Shown here in pieces: positions 15,972-25,662 of a stretch of DNA of 64,000 nt. Each line of letters opens with the position of its first letter. Position 1 is the stretch's first letter. Under the pieces are notes generated by a model. The model had not been told where the DNA came from. It saw nothing but the letters and a program-made list of their open reading frames with translations, and made no database searches. The DNA comes from DAHUYF01 sp035623985 (GTDB lineage Bacteria; Pseudomonadota; Alphaproteobacteria; ATCC43930; CGMCC-115725), in contig DASPSJ010000097.1 of assembly GCA_035623985.1 (NCBI GenBank), forward strand, positions 1-64,000, written 5' to 3'. The position numbers and the translations under genes are program-made.

Positions 15972-17084
15972 ATGCCTATGATGAGGGTCGAGCGCGCCGG
16001 GCGGCTGCTGGCCGCCTTGGCGGTGCTGTGCTTGGCGGCGCGAGTCGCCGCCGCGGACACTCCCGATTTCCAGGTCGATCCCTTCTGGCCGAAGCCGCTG
16101 CCCAACAACTGGATCCTCGGCCAGGTGGCGGGCGTCGCGGTCGACGCGCAGGACCACGTCTGGATCATCCAGCGGCCGCGCACGCTCACGGAGGACGAGA
16201 AAGGCGCCACGCTCGCCCCGCCGCGCAGCCGCTGCTGCGTGCCGGCGCCGCCGGTGATCGAGTTCACGCCGGCGGGCGAGGTGATGCAGAGCTGGGGCGG
16301 CCCGGCCGAAGGCTATGAATGGCCCGCCAACGAGCACGGCATCTATATCGACCCCAAGGGCTTCGTCTGGATCGGCGGCAACGGGCCCGAGGACGGACAA
16401 GTCCTGAAATTCACCGCCGACGGCAAGTTCGTGCTGCAGATCGGCCATGAAGGCCCGTCCAAAGGCAGCAACGACCCGACCCAGCTCGGCCGTCCCGCCG
16501 ATACCAATGTCGATCCCGCCGCCAACGAGGTCTACGTCGCCGACGGCTACGGCAATCACCGCGTCATCGTCTTCGACGCCGATACCGGCGCCTACAAGCG
16601 GCATTGGGGCGCCTATGGCCAGAAGCCGACCGACGAGAAGACGCCGCCTTACGATCCCGCCGCGCTGGTCGCGCGGCAATTCGGCAACCCCGTCCATTGC
16701 GTCAAGCTCGCCAAGGACGGGCTGGTCTATGTCTGCGACCGCATCAACAACCGCATCCAGGTCTTCCACAAGGACGGAACCTTCGTCACGGAATATTTCT
16801 ATGTAAAGCAGACGCTCGGCAATGGCGGGGTGTGGGATCTGGGATTCTGGCCCGACCGGCAGCAGACCTATCTCTTCAACGCCGACGGCGAGAACAACGA
16901 GGTGCGCGTGCTGAAACGCGCCGACGGCACAGTGCTGGGCGCCTTCGGCCGCTCGGGCCGCCAGGCCGGCCAGTTCCACTGGGTGCACAACCTCGCGGTC
17001 GACAGCAAGGGCGACATCTACACCACCGAGGTCGACAATGGCAAACGGGTGCAGAAATTCCATCCGGTGAACGCAACGCCCTGA
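15972..17084 (+). CDS. Exported NHL-repeat / six-bladed beta-propeller protein
   Basis: A 370-residue secreted protein from the ATG at 15972 (GGGAGGAAA upstream; ATG 15978 is an alternative). The signal peptide spans residues 1-30 (LLAALAVLCLAARVAAA). The mature protein is built of NHL-like repeats: AVDAQDHVWIIQRP, NEVYVADGYGNHRVIVFD, LVYVCDRINNRIQVFHKDG and DIYTTEVDNGKRVQKFHP. Two adjacent Cys occur in SRCCVPAPP. Such propellers can be lyases, peptidases or binding scaffolds; none is indicated specifically here. The upstream 260-bp gap to the lactate permease carries its promoter. It is followed by a GC-rich hairpin and a phosphodiesterase gene on the same strand. Confidence 0.8.
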   Translation: MPMMRVERAGRLLAALAVLCLAARVAAADTPDFQVDPFWPKPLPNNWILGQVAGVAVDAQDHVWIIQRPRTLTEDEKGATLAPPRSRCCVPAPPVIEFTPAGEVMQSWGGPAEGYEWPANEHGIYIDPKGFVWIGGNGPEDGQVLKFTADGKFVLQIGHEGPSKGSNDPTQLGRPADTNVDPAANEVYVADGYGNHRVIVFDADTGAYKRHWGAYGQKPTDEKTPPYDPAALVARQFGNPVHCVKLAKDGLVYVCDRINNRIQVFHKDGTFVTEYFYVKQTLGNGGVWDLGFWPDRQQTYLFNADGENNEVRVLKRADGTVLGAFGRSGRQAGQFHWVHNLAVDSKGDIYTTEVDNGKRVQKFHPVNATP

Positions 17085-17112
17085 TCCCCGCGGCTCCTTG
17101 ACGCAATCCGGA

Positions 17113-17133
17113 CGGCGCGGCGAGGCCGCGCCG
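17113..17133 (+). terminator. Hairpin after the NHL-repeat gene
   Basis: CGGCGCGGC (17113-17121) and GCCGCGCCG (17125-17133) form a perfect 9-bp stem with a GAG loop, 29 bases after the stop. No T-run follows, so it may be an mRNA-end stabiliser as much as a terminator. Confidence 0.4.
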
Positions 17134-17292
17134 AAGAGCCGTGCAACGGCATCCGCCGCCTCGAAATGCCGTCCGCAACCGGCATCGAGCGGAGGGCGAA
17201 TGTCCGCCAACTGACATCGCCGTTTCATCTCCGCGCAACGAGCGGCTGCTAATCGGATGTCCTTCCAACTCGTTTCGGGGGAGGGATTTTCC

Positions 17293-19035
17293 ATGCGCGT
17301 CAACTACAAGCTTGCGATGGCCGCGGCGCTTCTTTCCGCTGTTTCCTTGATGCCGCTGGCCCATTCGCAAGACGGCCGTCATCGCATTCGTCACGTGCTG
17401 CTGATCAGCATCGATGGCATGCACGCCGTCGACTTCATCAATTGCGCGAACGGCATCAGCGGCGCGAATGGGGGAGCGCCCTATTGTCCCAATCTCGCCG
17501 CATTGAAGGCGACGGGCGTCAATTACCTCGGCGCCTCCACCTCGAAGCCGTCCGATTCATTCCCCGGATTGATGGCGTTGGTGAGCGGCGGCTCGCCGCG
17601 CACCTTCGGCGCCTTCTACGACGTCGCCTACGACCGCTCCCTCGATCCGCCCGCCACGACCACGGGCAACGGCGTTGCCGGCAGCCCCACCGCCTGCACC
17701 GCCGGTGCTTCGCCCACGGGCACGACGACCGAATTCGACGAAGGCATCGACATCGACCAGACGAAGCTCAATGGCGGCGCCCCGAGCGGCGACGGCGGGA
17801 TCAACTCCATCGATCCCAACAAGCTGGAACGCGACCCGACGAACGGCTGCGCGCCGGTCTATCCCTGGAACTTCGTCCGCACCAACACGATTTTCGGCGT
17901 GGTGCACGCCGCCGGCGGATATACGGCCTGGTCGGACAAGCATCCCTCCTACTCCTCGGTTTCCGGCCCCGGCAACGGCGGCAACCTCGACGACTACTAC
18001 TCGCCGGAGATCAACTCGATCCCGGTGGCGCTGCCCGGCGTGAGCGTCGGCAACACGAGCTGCAATCCGCTGCCCGATCAGACGGCGGTGTCCTCATCGA
18101 ACGCCTGGACCGACAGCTTTCAGAACGTCCAATGCTACGACACGCTGAAGGTCAACGCGATCATCAACGAAATCAACGGCCGGACGCATAACGGCGCAAG
18201 ACGCGCGCCGAGACCGACTCTCTTCGGGATGAATTTTCAGGCGGTCAGCGTCGGAGAGAAGCTGATCGAGAAATCCCTGTCGCTCAAGGGCGGCTATGAG
18301 GACGCGCAAGGCACCCCGACGCCGTCGCTGCTCGGCGAAATCGAGTTCGTCGACACGTCCATCGGCAAGATGGTCTCGGCGCTCAGGAGCAACGGCATTT
18401 ACGACGAGACGCTCATCGTCATCTCGGCAAAGCACGGCCAAAGCCCGATCGACTCCGCGCGCTATACGGGCATCACGACCAGCGGCCCGGTCACGACCTC
18501 TCCCGCGACGATCCTGGAGAGCTGCCTGCCGTTCTCCGAATCGCCGGCCAATCCCACCGGCATCGGGCCGACCGAGGACGACGTCTCGCTGATTTGGCTC
18601 AGCAATAGCTGCACAACGCAGAACGCGGTCAGCACGCTCGAAACCACTTCTCCCGCCTCGCACAACATCGCCGGCATCGGCCAGATTTTCTGGGGACCGG
18701 CGCTGACGCAGCTTTTCAACGCGCCGGGATTACCGCCCGAAGGCGACCCGCGCACGCCGGACATCATCGTCACGCCGAATGTCGGCGTCACTTATTCGGG
18801 AAGCAGCAAGAAGCTCGCCGAGCACGGCGGCTTCTCGCACGACGACACCAACGTGATGATGCTGCTGTCGAACTCCGGCTTCGATCCCAGGACGGTCTAC
18901 ACGCCCGTCGAGACCGCGCAGATAGCCCCGACCATTCTCGAAGCGCTCGGCCTCGATCCCGAAAGCCTCGAAGCGGTTCGCATCGAAGGGACGCCGGTTT
19001 TGCCGGAGGTCCACTTCGGCTGGGATGGCCGGTAG
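17293..19035 (+). CDS. Exported type I phosphodiesterase / alkaline-phosphatase-superfamily protein
   Basis: A 580-residue periplasmic or secreted hydrolase from the ATG at 17293. A Sec signal ends near PLAHSQ. The metal-dependent phosphodiesterase / nucleotide pyrophosphatase core is visible: first metal Asp in LLISIDGMHAVD, nucleophile region KPSDSFPGL (Ser in place of the more common Thr), metal ligands in ISAKHGQSP and EHGGFSHDDTN. A central 150-residue insert with many Gly, Ser, Asn and paired Cys distinguishes it from compact members. It would cleave phosphodiester or phosphonate-type substrates outside the cytoplasm. It stands alone and is followed by a textbook terminator at 19071-19101. 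Confidence 0.85.
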   Translation: MRVNYKLAMAAALLSAVSLMPLAHSQDGRHRIRHVLLISIDGMHAVDFINCANGISGANGGAPYCPNLAALKATGVNYLGASTSKPSDSFPGLMALVSGGSPRTFGAFYDVAYDRSLDPPATTTGNGVAGSPTACTAGASPTGTTTEFDEGIDIDQTKLNGGAPSGDGGINSIDPNKLERDPTNGCAPVYPWNFVRTNTIFGVVHAAGGYTAWSDKHPSYSSVSGPGNGGNLDDYYSPEINSIPVALPGVSVGNTSCNPLPDQTAVSSSNAWTDSFQNVQCYDTLKVNAIINEINGRTHNGARRAPRPTLFGMNFQAVSVGEKLIEKSLSLKGGYEDAQGTPTPSLLGEIEFVDTSIGKMVSALRSNGIYDETLIVISAKHGQSPIDSARYTGITTSGPVTTSPATILESCLPFSESPANPTGIGPTEDDVSLIWLSNSCTTQNAVSTLETTSPASHNIAGIGQIFWGPALTQLFNAPGLPPEGDPRTPDIIVTPNVGVTYSGSSKKLAEHGGFSHDDTNVMMLLSNSGFDPRTVYTPVETAQIAPTILEALGLDPESLEAVRIEGTPVLPEVHFGWDGR

Positions 19036-19070
19036 TCGGCAGCATTCGAGTCGCCTTCCGTTGGAACTGG

Positions 19071-19101
19071 AGCGGGCGTCCTGCTCGGACGCCCGCTTTT
19101 T
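19071..19101 (+). terminator. Rho-independent terminator
   Basis: AGCGGGCGTCC (19071-19081) pairs perfectly with GGACGCCCGCT (19087-19097) around a 5-base loop and runs directly into TTTTT (19097-19101). It closes the phosphodiesterase gene and separates it from the convergent SDR gene. Confidence 0.9.
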
Positions 19102-19145
19102 GTTCCCTCGAGAGCAGCGCAACCAGGTTGAAGCGAGTCCGCGCC

Positions 19146-19958
19146 CTAACGCGCGACACGCGACAGCCCGCCGGCGGCGGCGGTGGCGCCGGCGTCGATC
19201 GGCAGGACGACGCCGGTCACCCAGCGCGCCTCGTCGCTGACGAGATAGAGCACGCCGTTGCCGACGTCCCAGCCGGTGCCTTCCGTCTGGAGCAGCGAGC
19301 GCCGGCGCCGCGCCTCGCGCAGCTCCGGCGACATGCCGCGGCTGTAGACCATCGGCGTATAGACCATGCCGGGCGCGATGCAGTTGACGCGGATGCCTTC
19401 GATGCCGTGCTGCGCCGCCATCGCGCGGGTTAGCTGGACGATGGCGCCCTTGGACGTGGCATAGAGCAGATTGGGATGGCCGCCGGTGAGACCGGCGACC
19501 GAGGCGATATTGACGATCGCGCCGCCGCCGAGCTTGCGCATTTCCGGGATGGCATGCTTTGCCATCAGCATCATCGAGGTGACGTTGACCCGCATCGCCT
19601 GGTCCCAGGCCTCGGGATCGACCTCGACGGCGGTGCCGGGCGGGCCGGCGATGCCGACATTGTTGACGAGGATATCGAGCCGGCCCCAGCGTGCCGCGGT
19701 CTCGGCGACGGCGGCGGCGCAGTCGGCGGGATTGCCGACATCGGCCTCGATGACGCAGCACTCGCCGCGCTCGGCCTCGATCATCCGCGCCGTCGCCTCG
19801 GCCCAGCCGCGCACAGTATCGAGCAGCGCCACGCGCGCGCCGTGGCGCGCCAACAGGATCGAGGCGGCGCGGCCGTTGCCGATGCCGTCGGCGCGCGAGC
19901 CGGCGCCGGTGACGATGGCGACCTTGCCGGAGAGGCGCTTGGTTTCAGAGGCGGTCAT
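19146..19958 (-). CDS. Short-chain dehydrogenase/reductase (SDR)
   Basis: A 270-residue classical SDR, cytoplasmic, NAD(P)-dependent. Cofactor motif GAGSRADGIGNG lies near residue 18 and is an unusually long glycine-rich loop. NNVGIAG follows, then the catalytic Ser in NIASVAGL and YATSK (Tyr-xxx-Lys). The C-terminus has WVTGVVLPIDAG. The ATG at 19958 has GGAGG 7 bases upstream. It lies 64 bp downstream of the acyl-CoA synthetase gene on the same strand, so the two are probably co-transcribed and may act on the same acyl chain. The substrate is not identifiable. Confidence 0.88.
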   Translation of the reverse strand: MTASETKRLSGKVAIVTGAGSRADGIGNGRAASILLARHGARVALLDTVRGWAEATARMIEAERGECCVIEADVGNPADCAAAVAETAARWGRLDILVNNVGIAGPPGTAVEVDPEAWDQAMRVNVTSMMLMAKHAIPEMRKLGGGAIVNIASVAGLTGGHPNLLYATSKGAIVQLTRAMAAQHGIEGIRVNCIAPGMVYTPMVYSRGMSPELREARRRRSLLQTEGTGWDVGNGVLYLVSDEARWVTGVVLPIDAGATAAAGGLSRVAR

Positions 19959-20022
19959 CGGCTTCCTCCACGGTTTTTTCTGCGGATCATTGAAGCGCAA
20001 CCGACGGAGAAAAGCGACGATG

Positions 20023-22149
20023 TCAGCGCCGCACGAGCGTCAACAGCACGTCGGCCACGGTGCAGCCCTGGCCGCCGGCATGCACGATCACCGGATTGAG
20101 ATCGACCTCCTGCACGAGATCGCGATATGCCACGGCGAATTCCGAGAGCTGTGCCACCAGGCTCGCCAGCGCCGCGACATCGGCCGGCGCCGCGCCGCGG
20201 AAACCGTTGAGCAGCGGCGCCGCGCGCAGCTCTTCCAGCATCGCCAGGGCCTCCGCCGCGTCGACCGGCGCCAGCCGGTAGCTCACATCCCTGAACAGCT
20301 CGGTGGTGAGACCGCCGGCGCCGACCATCACCAGCGGGCCGAAGCCGGGATCGCGGAGCGTGCCGACGATCATCTCGACGCCGGGCGGCGCCATGGGCTG
20401 CAGCAGCACGCCGTCGAGCCGCGCCTCGGGCTTGAGCCGCCGCACGGCGGCGACGACCTCGTCATAGGCTTCGCGCAGCCCGGCGGAGGTCGTTAGCCCC
20501 AGCCGCACGCCGCCGATCTCCGTCTTGTGCGCGATGTCCGGCGACTGAATCTTGAGGGCCAGCGGGAATCCCAGGCTCTCGGCCGCGGCATCGAGCTCCT
20601 CGCGCCGCCTCGCCAGGCGCTGCGGCGGCATCGGCAGGCCCGCCTGGGCGAGGATCTGCCTTGCCGCATGTTCGGAAAGCGCGCCTTGCGCGGCGCGCAA
20701 GGCGGCGCTTGCCGGTGCCGCGGGTGCGCGCGGCTTCGGCGCCGCCGGCAGCGCGAAGCGCCCGCGCTCCGCCAGCGCGCGCAGCGCGCTGGCCAGCGGC
20801 GCCAGGCCGGTATGGAGCGTCAGCCCGGCCCCGGCCAGCGTCTTGCGGCCGAGCGGCGACGGCAAGGTATAGCTGTAGAATTGGATCGGCTTCGCCTGCT
20901 TGGCGACGATGTGCCGCAGCGCCGCCGTGTCGACGCGGATGCGCGTCTCGCTGGCGAGCGACAGCACGACGGCGATCGCATCGACCTCGTCGGCCGCGCT
21001 CAACAACTCGATGGCGCGGATCAGCCCGCCGGTCCGCACCGCCTGGGCGGTGATGTCGACCGGGTTGCGCGCCGAGCCGTAGGCCGGGATGAAGCCGCCG
21101 ATCGCCCGCTGCATCGCCGGCGACAGCTCCGGCAGCGCGAGACCCGCGCCGGCGAGCACGTCCGCCGCCCAGGCGCCGGCGCCGCCGGAGGTCGTCACCA
21201 CCGCCACCCGGCCGCCGCGCGGCAAGGGACAAGTGACGAAGCCGGCGGCGATCGCCACCGCCTCGTCGGGGTCCGCGGCGGCGGTGAGGCCGTATTTGCG
21301 GAAGACGGCATCGTAAGCGGCGTTCCAGCCCGCCATGCTCGCGGTATGGGAAGCGGCGGCGCGCTCGCCGGGCTTGGTACGGCCGATCTTGGCGACGACG
21401 ACCGGCTTTCCCAGCCGGGCCGCGGTCTCGGCGGCGAGAATGAACTTCTCGGGATCGCGCACGCCTTCGATGAACAGCATGATCGCCGCCGTCTCGGCAT
21501 CGCTCGCCATGTAGTCGAAGAAATCGCTGGCGGTGAGGTCGGCCTCGTTGCCGGTGCTGACGACGTGGCTGAAGCTCAGGCCCTGGGCGCGGCCGTGGTT
21601 ATAAAGCGCAAAGCCCATGCCGCCGCTTTGCGCGACGACGCCGATGCGGCGCTCGCTGGCGACCAGCGGCTCCTCGCCAGGCCGCGGCTCGACCGCCGGG
21701 CTGAAGGTGGCGGCAAGCCGCGCCTTGACGCTGTAGAAACCCTCTGCATTGGGGCCGGAGATGCGCAGCCCCGTGCGCTTGGCCAGCGCCGCGATCTCCT
21801 CCTGGAGCCTCGCCTGCGCCCCGCCCTGCTCGGCAAAGCCCGAAGAGATGATCGCCGCGTATTTGACGCCGTGGGCGGCACAGTCCTCGAGCGCCGCCAG
21901 CACCGCTTCCGCCGGAATGGCGATGACCGCGAGATCGACCGGCGCGCCGATCGCCGCCAGCGAGGGATAGCAGGGGAGCCCGTCGATCTCGGCATAGCTG
22001 GGATTGACCGGGTAGATCCTTCCGGCATAGCCGTTGGCGCGCAGCAGATGCAGGAGCTCGCCGCGGATCCTGGCGCGCTCCGGCGAGGCGCCGATGACGG
22101 CGATGGCGTCGGGCGCGAAGAAGCGGTCGAGCGGGTGGGCGGCGTCCAC
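20023..22149 (-). CDS. NDP-forming acyl-CoA synthetase (acetate--CoA ligase family)
   Basis: A 708-residue single-chain enzyme that interconverts an acyl-CoA and the free acid with ADP/ATP. Domains in order are a CoA-binding Rossmann domain (FAPDAIAVIGASPE, IYPVNPSY), a succinyl-CoA-ligase-like domain with GVVAQSGGMGF and the probable phospho-His in ASHTASMAGW, then a C-terminal ATP-grasp domain starting about residue 480 (GFPLALKIQSPDIAHKTEIG, GVEMIVGTLRDPGFGPLVM). Length matches fused alpha-beta members. The start is GTG at 22149 with GGGGAGAA upstream. It is followed by an SDR on the same strand and is divergent from the Opp-type operon at 22322. Confidence 0.9.
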   Translation of the reverse strand: MDAAHPLDRFFAPDAIAVIGASPERARIRGELLHLLRANGYAGRIYPVNPSYAEIDGLPCYPSLAAIGAPVDLAVIAIPAEAVLAALEDCAAHGVKYAAIISSGFAEQGGAQARLQEEIAALAKRTGLRISGPNAEGFYSVKARLAATFSPAVEPRPGEEPLVASERRIGVVAQSGGMGFALYNHGRAQGLSFSHVVSTGNEADLTASDFFDYMASDAETAAIMLFIEGVRDPEKFILAAETAARLGKPVVVAKIGRTKPGERAAASHTASMAGWNAAYDAVFRKYGLTAAADPDEAVAIAAGFVTCPLPRGGRVAVVTTSGGAGAWAADVLAGAGLALPELSPAMQRAIGGFIPAYGSARNPVDITAQAVRTGGLIRAIELLSAADEVDAIAVVLSLASETRIRVDTAALRHIVAKQAKPIQFYSYTLPSPLGRKTLAGAGLTLHTGLAPLASALRALAERGRFALPAAPKPRAPAAPASAALRAAQGALSEHAARQILAQAGLPMPPQRLARRREELDAAAESLGFPLALKIQSPDIAHKTEIGGVRLGLTTSAGLREAYDEVVAAVRRLKPEARLDGVLLQPMAPPGVEMIVGTLRDPGFGPLVMVGAGGLTTELFRDVSYRLAPVDAAEALAMLEELRAAPLLNGFRGAAPADVAALASLVAQLSEFAVAYRDLVQEVDLNPVIVHAGGQGCTVADVLLTLVRR

Positions 22150-22321
22150 GAAGCATTTCTCCCCGAGGCCAAAGGCTTCAGCCTAACGGAACCGCCTTCG
22201 ATCCGGAAACCGGGAACCCAGGGGAAGGGGGTAGTTGCGCGGCGCGACAGCGTGTACCTTGACTCCTCGCCCAAGACGCCGCCCGGCCAACGCGCGGCGA
22301 TGTTCCCGGGAGGTTCTCCGC

Positions 22322-23860
22322 ATGACACCCCTCGATCGAAACGGCGCCTTGCGCTCCATCGCCTTGGCCGCGATCCTTGCCGCCAGCCTTGCCTTGCCCG
22401 CCAGCGCGCAGACGCGCGGCGGCAGCGCCACGCTCGGCGTCGAGCAGGACATCGCCGGCTTCGATCCCTTGACCGTCGGCGTCTACGACACCGGGCAGGA
22501 GGCGACGGCGGTGCTGATCTTCGAGACGCTGACGCGGCTCGACGATAGCGGCAAGCCGGTTCCGGGCCTGGCGCTCTCCTGGGAGCACAGCGCCGACTTC
22601 AAGACCTGGACCTACAAGCTTCGCCCCGGCGTCACCTTCCAGGACGGCTCGCCCTTCAACGCCCAGACCATCGTCTCCAACACCCAGCGCATGCTCGACC
22701 CCAACAATCACTGTCGCTGCGTCTTCTACATCTCCTTCATCGACCATGTAGAAGCGGCGGACGACCTCACCGTCGTCTTCCACCTGAAATACCCGCAGCC
22801 GAACCTGCCGGCGCTGCAGGCGCCGGTCACCGTGACCAACGTGATCCACTCGCCCAAGGCGATCGAGGCGATGAAAGAGGGCTATAACCGCCATCCCGTC
22901 GGCACCGGGCCGTTCCAGATCAAGTCCTGGCAGTCGGGCGACCGCATCGTGCTGGAGCGCAATCCGCACTACTGGGACAAGGCCCGCCCCTATCTCGACG
23001 AGATCACCATCCGCCCGCTGCCGGACAACACCGCGCGCTTTGCCAGCGTGCAATCAGGCGAGACCGACATCATCTGGACCGATCGCGCCGAGGACATCGT
23101 CAAGGCGAGAAAGATCCCGAGCCTGATCGTGCACGAGTATGCCGGCTCCGGCGCGCAGGTCTATGCCTTCAACACCAAGGTCCCGCCCTTCGACGATGTG
23201 CGCGTGCGTCAGGCGGTGCGCATGGCGGTCGACCTCAACGCCTATTCCAAGGCGGAGTTCGACGGGCTGTGGCAGCCGGCCAAGGATCCCTTCGGCCCCG
23301 GCTCCTTCGTGCAATGCAAGGATGCGGGCGCGCTGCCCTATGACCCCGCCAAGGCCAAGGCGCTGCTCAGGGACTACGGCAAGCCGGTCGCGTTCAAGAT
23401 GGAGGTGACGGCGACGCCGCGCGGCCGCGAGGTCGGCCAGATTTTCCAGGAGTTCTGGCGCGATGTCGGCGCCGAGATGACCATCGACCAGATCGACCAG
23501 ACCGCGCTCGTCACCAAAGCGTTCCGCCGCGACTTCCAGCTCACGCCGTGGCGCATCATCGATCTCGCCGATCCCGACCCGCAGATGTACGCCAACTTCC
23601 ACACGGGGAGCCCGGTCAACCTCGCCAACTACTCGAACCCCGAGGTCGACAGGCTGCTCGACGACGCCCGCAGCTCGGCCGACCAGGAGAAGCGCGTCGA
23701 CGACTATTGCCGGGTCGCGAAGATCCTGAATCAAGAAGTGCCGTGGTTCTGGACGGTCGACAACCACTATTTCTCGATCGCCAAGCCGCAGCTCAAGGGC
23801 ATCCCCAAGCAGTTCAGCGACATCATCGATCTCTCCGGCGCGTGGTGGGACAAGAAGTAG
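22322..23860 (+). CDS. Opp/Dpp-type ABC transporter substrate-binding protein
   Basis: A 512-residue periplasmic binding protein of the SBP_bac_5 family (peptides, nickel, glutathione or opines). A Sec signal ends at LPASAQ (about residue 30). The mature protein starts with SATLGVEQDIAGFDPLTV, followed by WEHSADFKTWTYKLRPGVTFQDG, the family signature, and GPFQIKSWQSGDRIVLERNP. The ATG at 22322 has GGGAGG 8 bases upstream. It heads an operon with two permeases and two ATPases in the standard order. The ligand cannot be read; the close coupling to a glutathione transferase at the operon end makes a glutathione-linked or xenobiotic ligand worth testing. Confidence 0.92.
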   Translation: MTPLDRNGALRSIALAAILAASLALPASAQTRGGSATLGVEQDIAGFDPLTVGVYDTGQEATAVLIFETLTRLDDSGKPVPGLALSWEHSADFKTWTYKLRPGVTFQDGSPFNAQTIVSNTQRMLDPNNHCRCVFYISFIDHVEAADDLTVVFHLKYPQPNLPALQAPVTVTNVIHSPKAIEAMKEGYNRHPVGTGPFQIKSWQSGDRIVLERNPHYWDKARPYLDEITIRPLPDNTARFASVQSGETDIIWTDRAEDIVKARKIPSLIVHEYAGSGAQVYAFNTKVPPFDDVRVRQAVRMAVDLNAYSKAEFDGLWQPAKDPFGPGSFVQCKDAGALPYDPAKAKALLRDYGKPVAFKMEVTATPRGREVGQIFQEFWRDVGAEMTIDQIDQTALVTKAFRRDFQLTPWRIIDLADPDPQMYANFHTGSPVNLANYSNPEVDRLLDDARSSADQEKRVDDYCRVAKILNQEVPWFWTVDNHYFSIAKPQLKGIPKQFSDIIDLSGAWWDKK

Positions 23861-23867
23861 TCCCGCC

Positions 23868-24818
23868 ATGCTCGGCTTGATCGGCCGCAAGCTGGTCTAT
23901 CTCGTTCCCGTCCTCCTCGCGGTCACGGCCCTCACCTTCCTGATCGCCGGCCTGCTGCCCGGCGATCTCGCCATCGCCATGCTCGGCGACCAGGCGACGC
24001 CGGAGAACGTCGCGGCGCTGCACAAGAAGCTCGGCCTCGACCTGCCGCTCTGGCAGCAATATCTCCATTGGCTCGGCGGCGTGCTCGGCGGCGACCTCGG
24101 CACCTCGCACCGCACCGGCGAGACGGTGCTGCACGCCATCGCCGGCCGGTTGCCGGTCTCGCTCGAGCTGCTGGTCATGGCCGAGCTGGGCGGCATCGCC
24201 TTGGGCGTGCCGCTCGCCATTCTCTGCGCGGTCCGCCCGGGCTCCCCCTTCGACCGCGCCGTCTCCGGCGTCGCCTTTGCCAGCCTCTCCGTGCCGCCCT
24301 TCATGCTGGCGATCCTGCTCATCTTCGTCTTCGCGCTGCGCCTGGGCGTGCTGCCCGCCACCGCCTATGTGCCGTTCTCGCAGGACGCGCTCGGCAATCT
24401 GCGCGCCATGGCGCTGCCGGGCGCGACGCTGGCGCTGCTGGAATGGCCGGGCGTCATGCGCGTGCTGCGCAGCGACATGATCTCGACCCTGCAAGAGGAT
24501 TACATCGCCATGGCGCGGGCCAAGGGGCTGACGGCGCGGCGCATCCTGCTGGTGCACGCGCTGAAGCCCTCCTCGCTCACGCTCATCACGGTGGTCGGCG
24601 TCAATATCGGCCGTCTCATCGGCGGCGCCGTCATCACCGAGGCGATCTTCGCGCTGCCCGGCATGGGCCGGCTGCTGGTTGAGGCCATCTATCTCCGCGA
24701 CTTCGTCGTGCTGCAGGGCGGCGTGCTGTTCGTCGCGGTGGGCTTCGTCCTGATCAATTTCGTCGTCGACCTGCTCTACGCCGCGCTCGATCCGCGCATC
24801 CGCCATGGCCGCGCTTGA
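23868..24818 (+). CDS. ABC transporter permease, DppB type
   Basis: A 316-residue inner-membrane permease of the Opp/Dpp importer. An N-terminal membrane helix (LVYLVPVLLAVTALTFLIAGL) precedes the family segment LGLDLPLWQQYLHWLGG and the transport domain with five helices. The EAA loop is visible as DYIAMARAKGLTARRILLVH. It begins 7 bp after the binding-protein stop and overlaps the next permease by 14 bp, so the operon is translationally packed. It pairs with the DppC-type permease and the two ATPases downstream. Confidence 0.92.
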   Translation: MLGLIGRKLVYLVPVLLAVTALTFLIAGLLPGDLAIAMLGDQATPENVAALHKKLGLDLPLWQQYLHWLGGVLGGDLGTSHRTGETVLHAIAGRLPVSLELLVMAELGGIALGVPLAILCAVRPGSPFDRAVSGVAFASLSVPPFMLAILLIFVFALRLGVLPATAYVPFSQDALGNLRAMALPGATLALLEWPGVMRVLRSDMISTLQEDYIAMARAKGLTARRILLVHALKPSSLTLITVVGVNIGRLIGGAVITEAIFALPGMGRLLVEAIYLRDFVVLQGGVLFVAVGFVLINFVVDLLYAALDPRIRHGRA

Positions 24819-25662
24819 CGCCGTCGAGACCGCCGCTCCGGCGCGGCGCCGGCACGGGCTCGGCGTCGTCTTCTGGACCGCCGTGCTGTGGCTCGCCCTG
24901 GTCTTCGCGCTCGCCCTCCTCGCCGACCTGCTGCCGCTCGCCGATCCCGCGCGGCAGGCGCTGCTGGCGCGCCGCGTCCCGCCCGGCGCCGCGCATCTCC
25001 TCGGCACCGACGCGCTCGGCCGCGACATCCTCGCGCGCGTCATCTACGGCGCCCGCGCCTCGCTCGGCATCGGCCTCCTCGCGCCGCTCATCGCCACGCT
25101 CATCGGCGCCACCCTGGGCATGCTCGCCGGCTATTTCCGCGGCGCGATCGAGATCCTGACGATCGGCGCCACCGACGTGCTGCTCGCCTTCCCGCCGCTG
25201 GTTCTGGCGCTCGCCATCGTGGCCTATCTCGGCCAATCCGTCCCCAACGTCATCGCGGTGCTGGCGGTGCTGACGGTGCCGGCGGTGACGCGCGTCGCCC
25301 GCGCGGCGACGCTGGTGCTGCGCGAGCGCGATTTCGTCACCGCGGCGCAGGCGCTCGGCGCCAGTCCCGCGCGCGTCCTGCTGCGCGAGATCCTGCCCAA
25401 CGTCATGCTGCCGCTCGGCGCCTATTTCCTGCTGCTGGTGGCGGTGATCATCGTCGCCGAAAGCATCCTGAGCTTCCTCGGCCTCGGCGTGCCGCCGCCG
25501 GCGCCGAGCTGGGGCAGCATGATCGCCGAAGGCCGCGACAGCCTCGACGTCGCGCCGCACATCGCCTTCATCCCGGCCGGGATCATGTTCCTGACGGTGC
25601 TCGCCTTCAACCTCGTCGGCGACACCTTGCGCGCGATCACCGATCCCCGGCACGCGCCGTGA
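24805..25662 (+). CDS. ABC transporter permease, DppC type
   Basis: A 285-residue second permease of the Opp/Dpp importer. A first membrane helix (VVFWTAVLWLALVFALALLA) is followed by the family stretch HLLGTDALGRDILARVIYGA and the transmembrane domain. The EAA loop is DFVTAAQALGASPARVLLRE and the late helix region has PSWGSMIAEGRD. The ATG at 24805 lies inside the end of the upstream permease gene (14-bp overlap). The stop overlaps the GTG of the next ATPase gene (GTGA). The substrate is set by the binding protein. Confidence 0.92.
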   Translation: MAALDAVETAAPARRRHGLGVVFWTAVLWLALVFALALLADLLPLADPARQALLARRVPPGAAHLLGTDALGRDILARVIYGARASLGIGLLAPLIATLIGATLGMLAGYFRGAIEILTIGATDVLLAFPPLVLALAIVAYLGQSVPNVIAVLAVLTVPAVTRVARAATLVLRERDFVTAAQALGASPARVLLREILPNVMLPLGAYFLLLVAVIIVAESILSFLGLGVPPPAPSWGSMIAEGRDSLDVAPHIAFIPAGIMFLTVLAFNLVGDTLRAITDPRHAP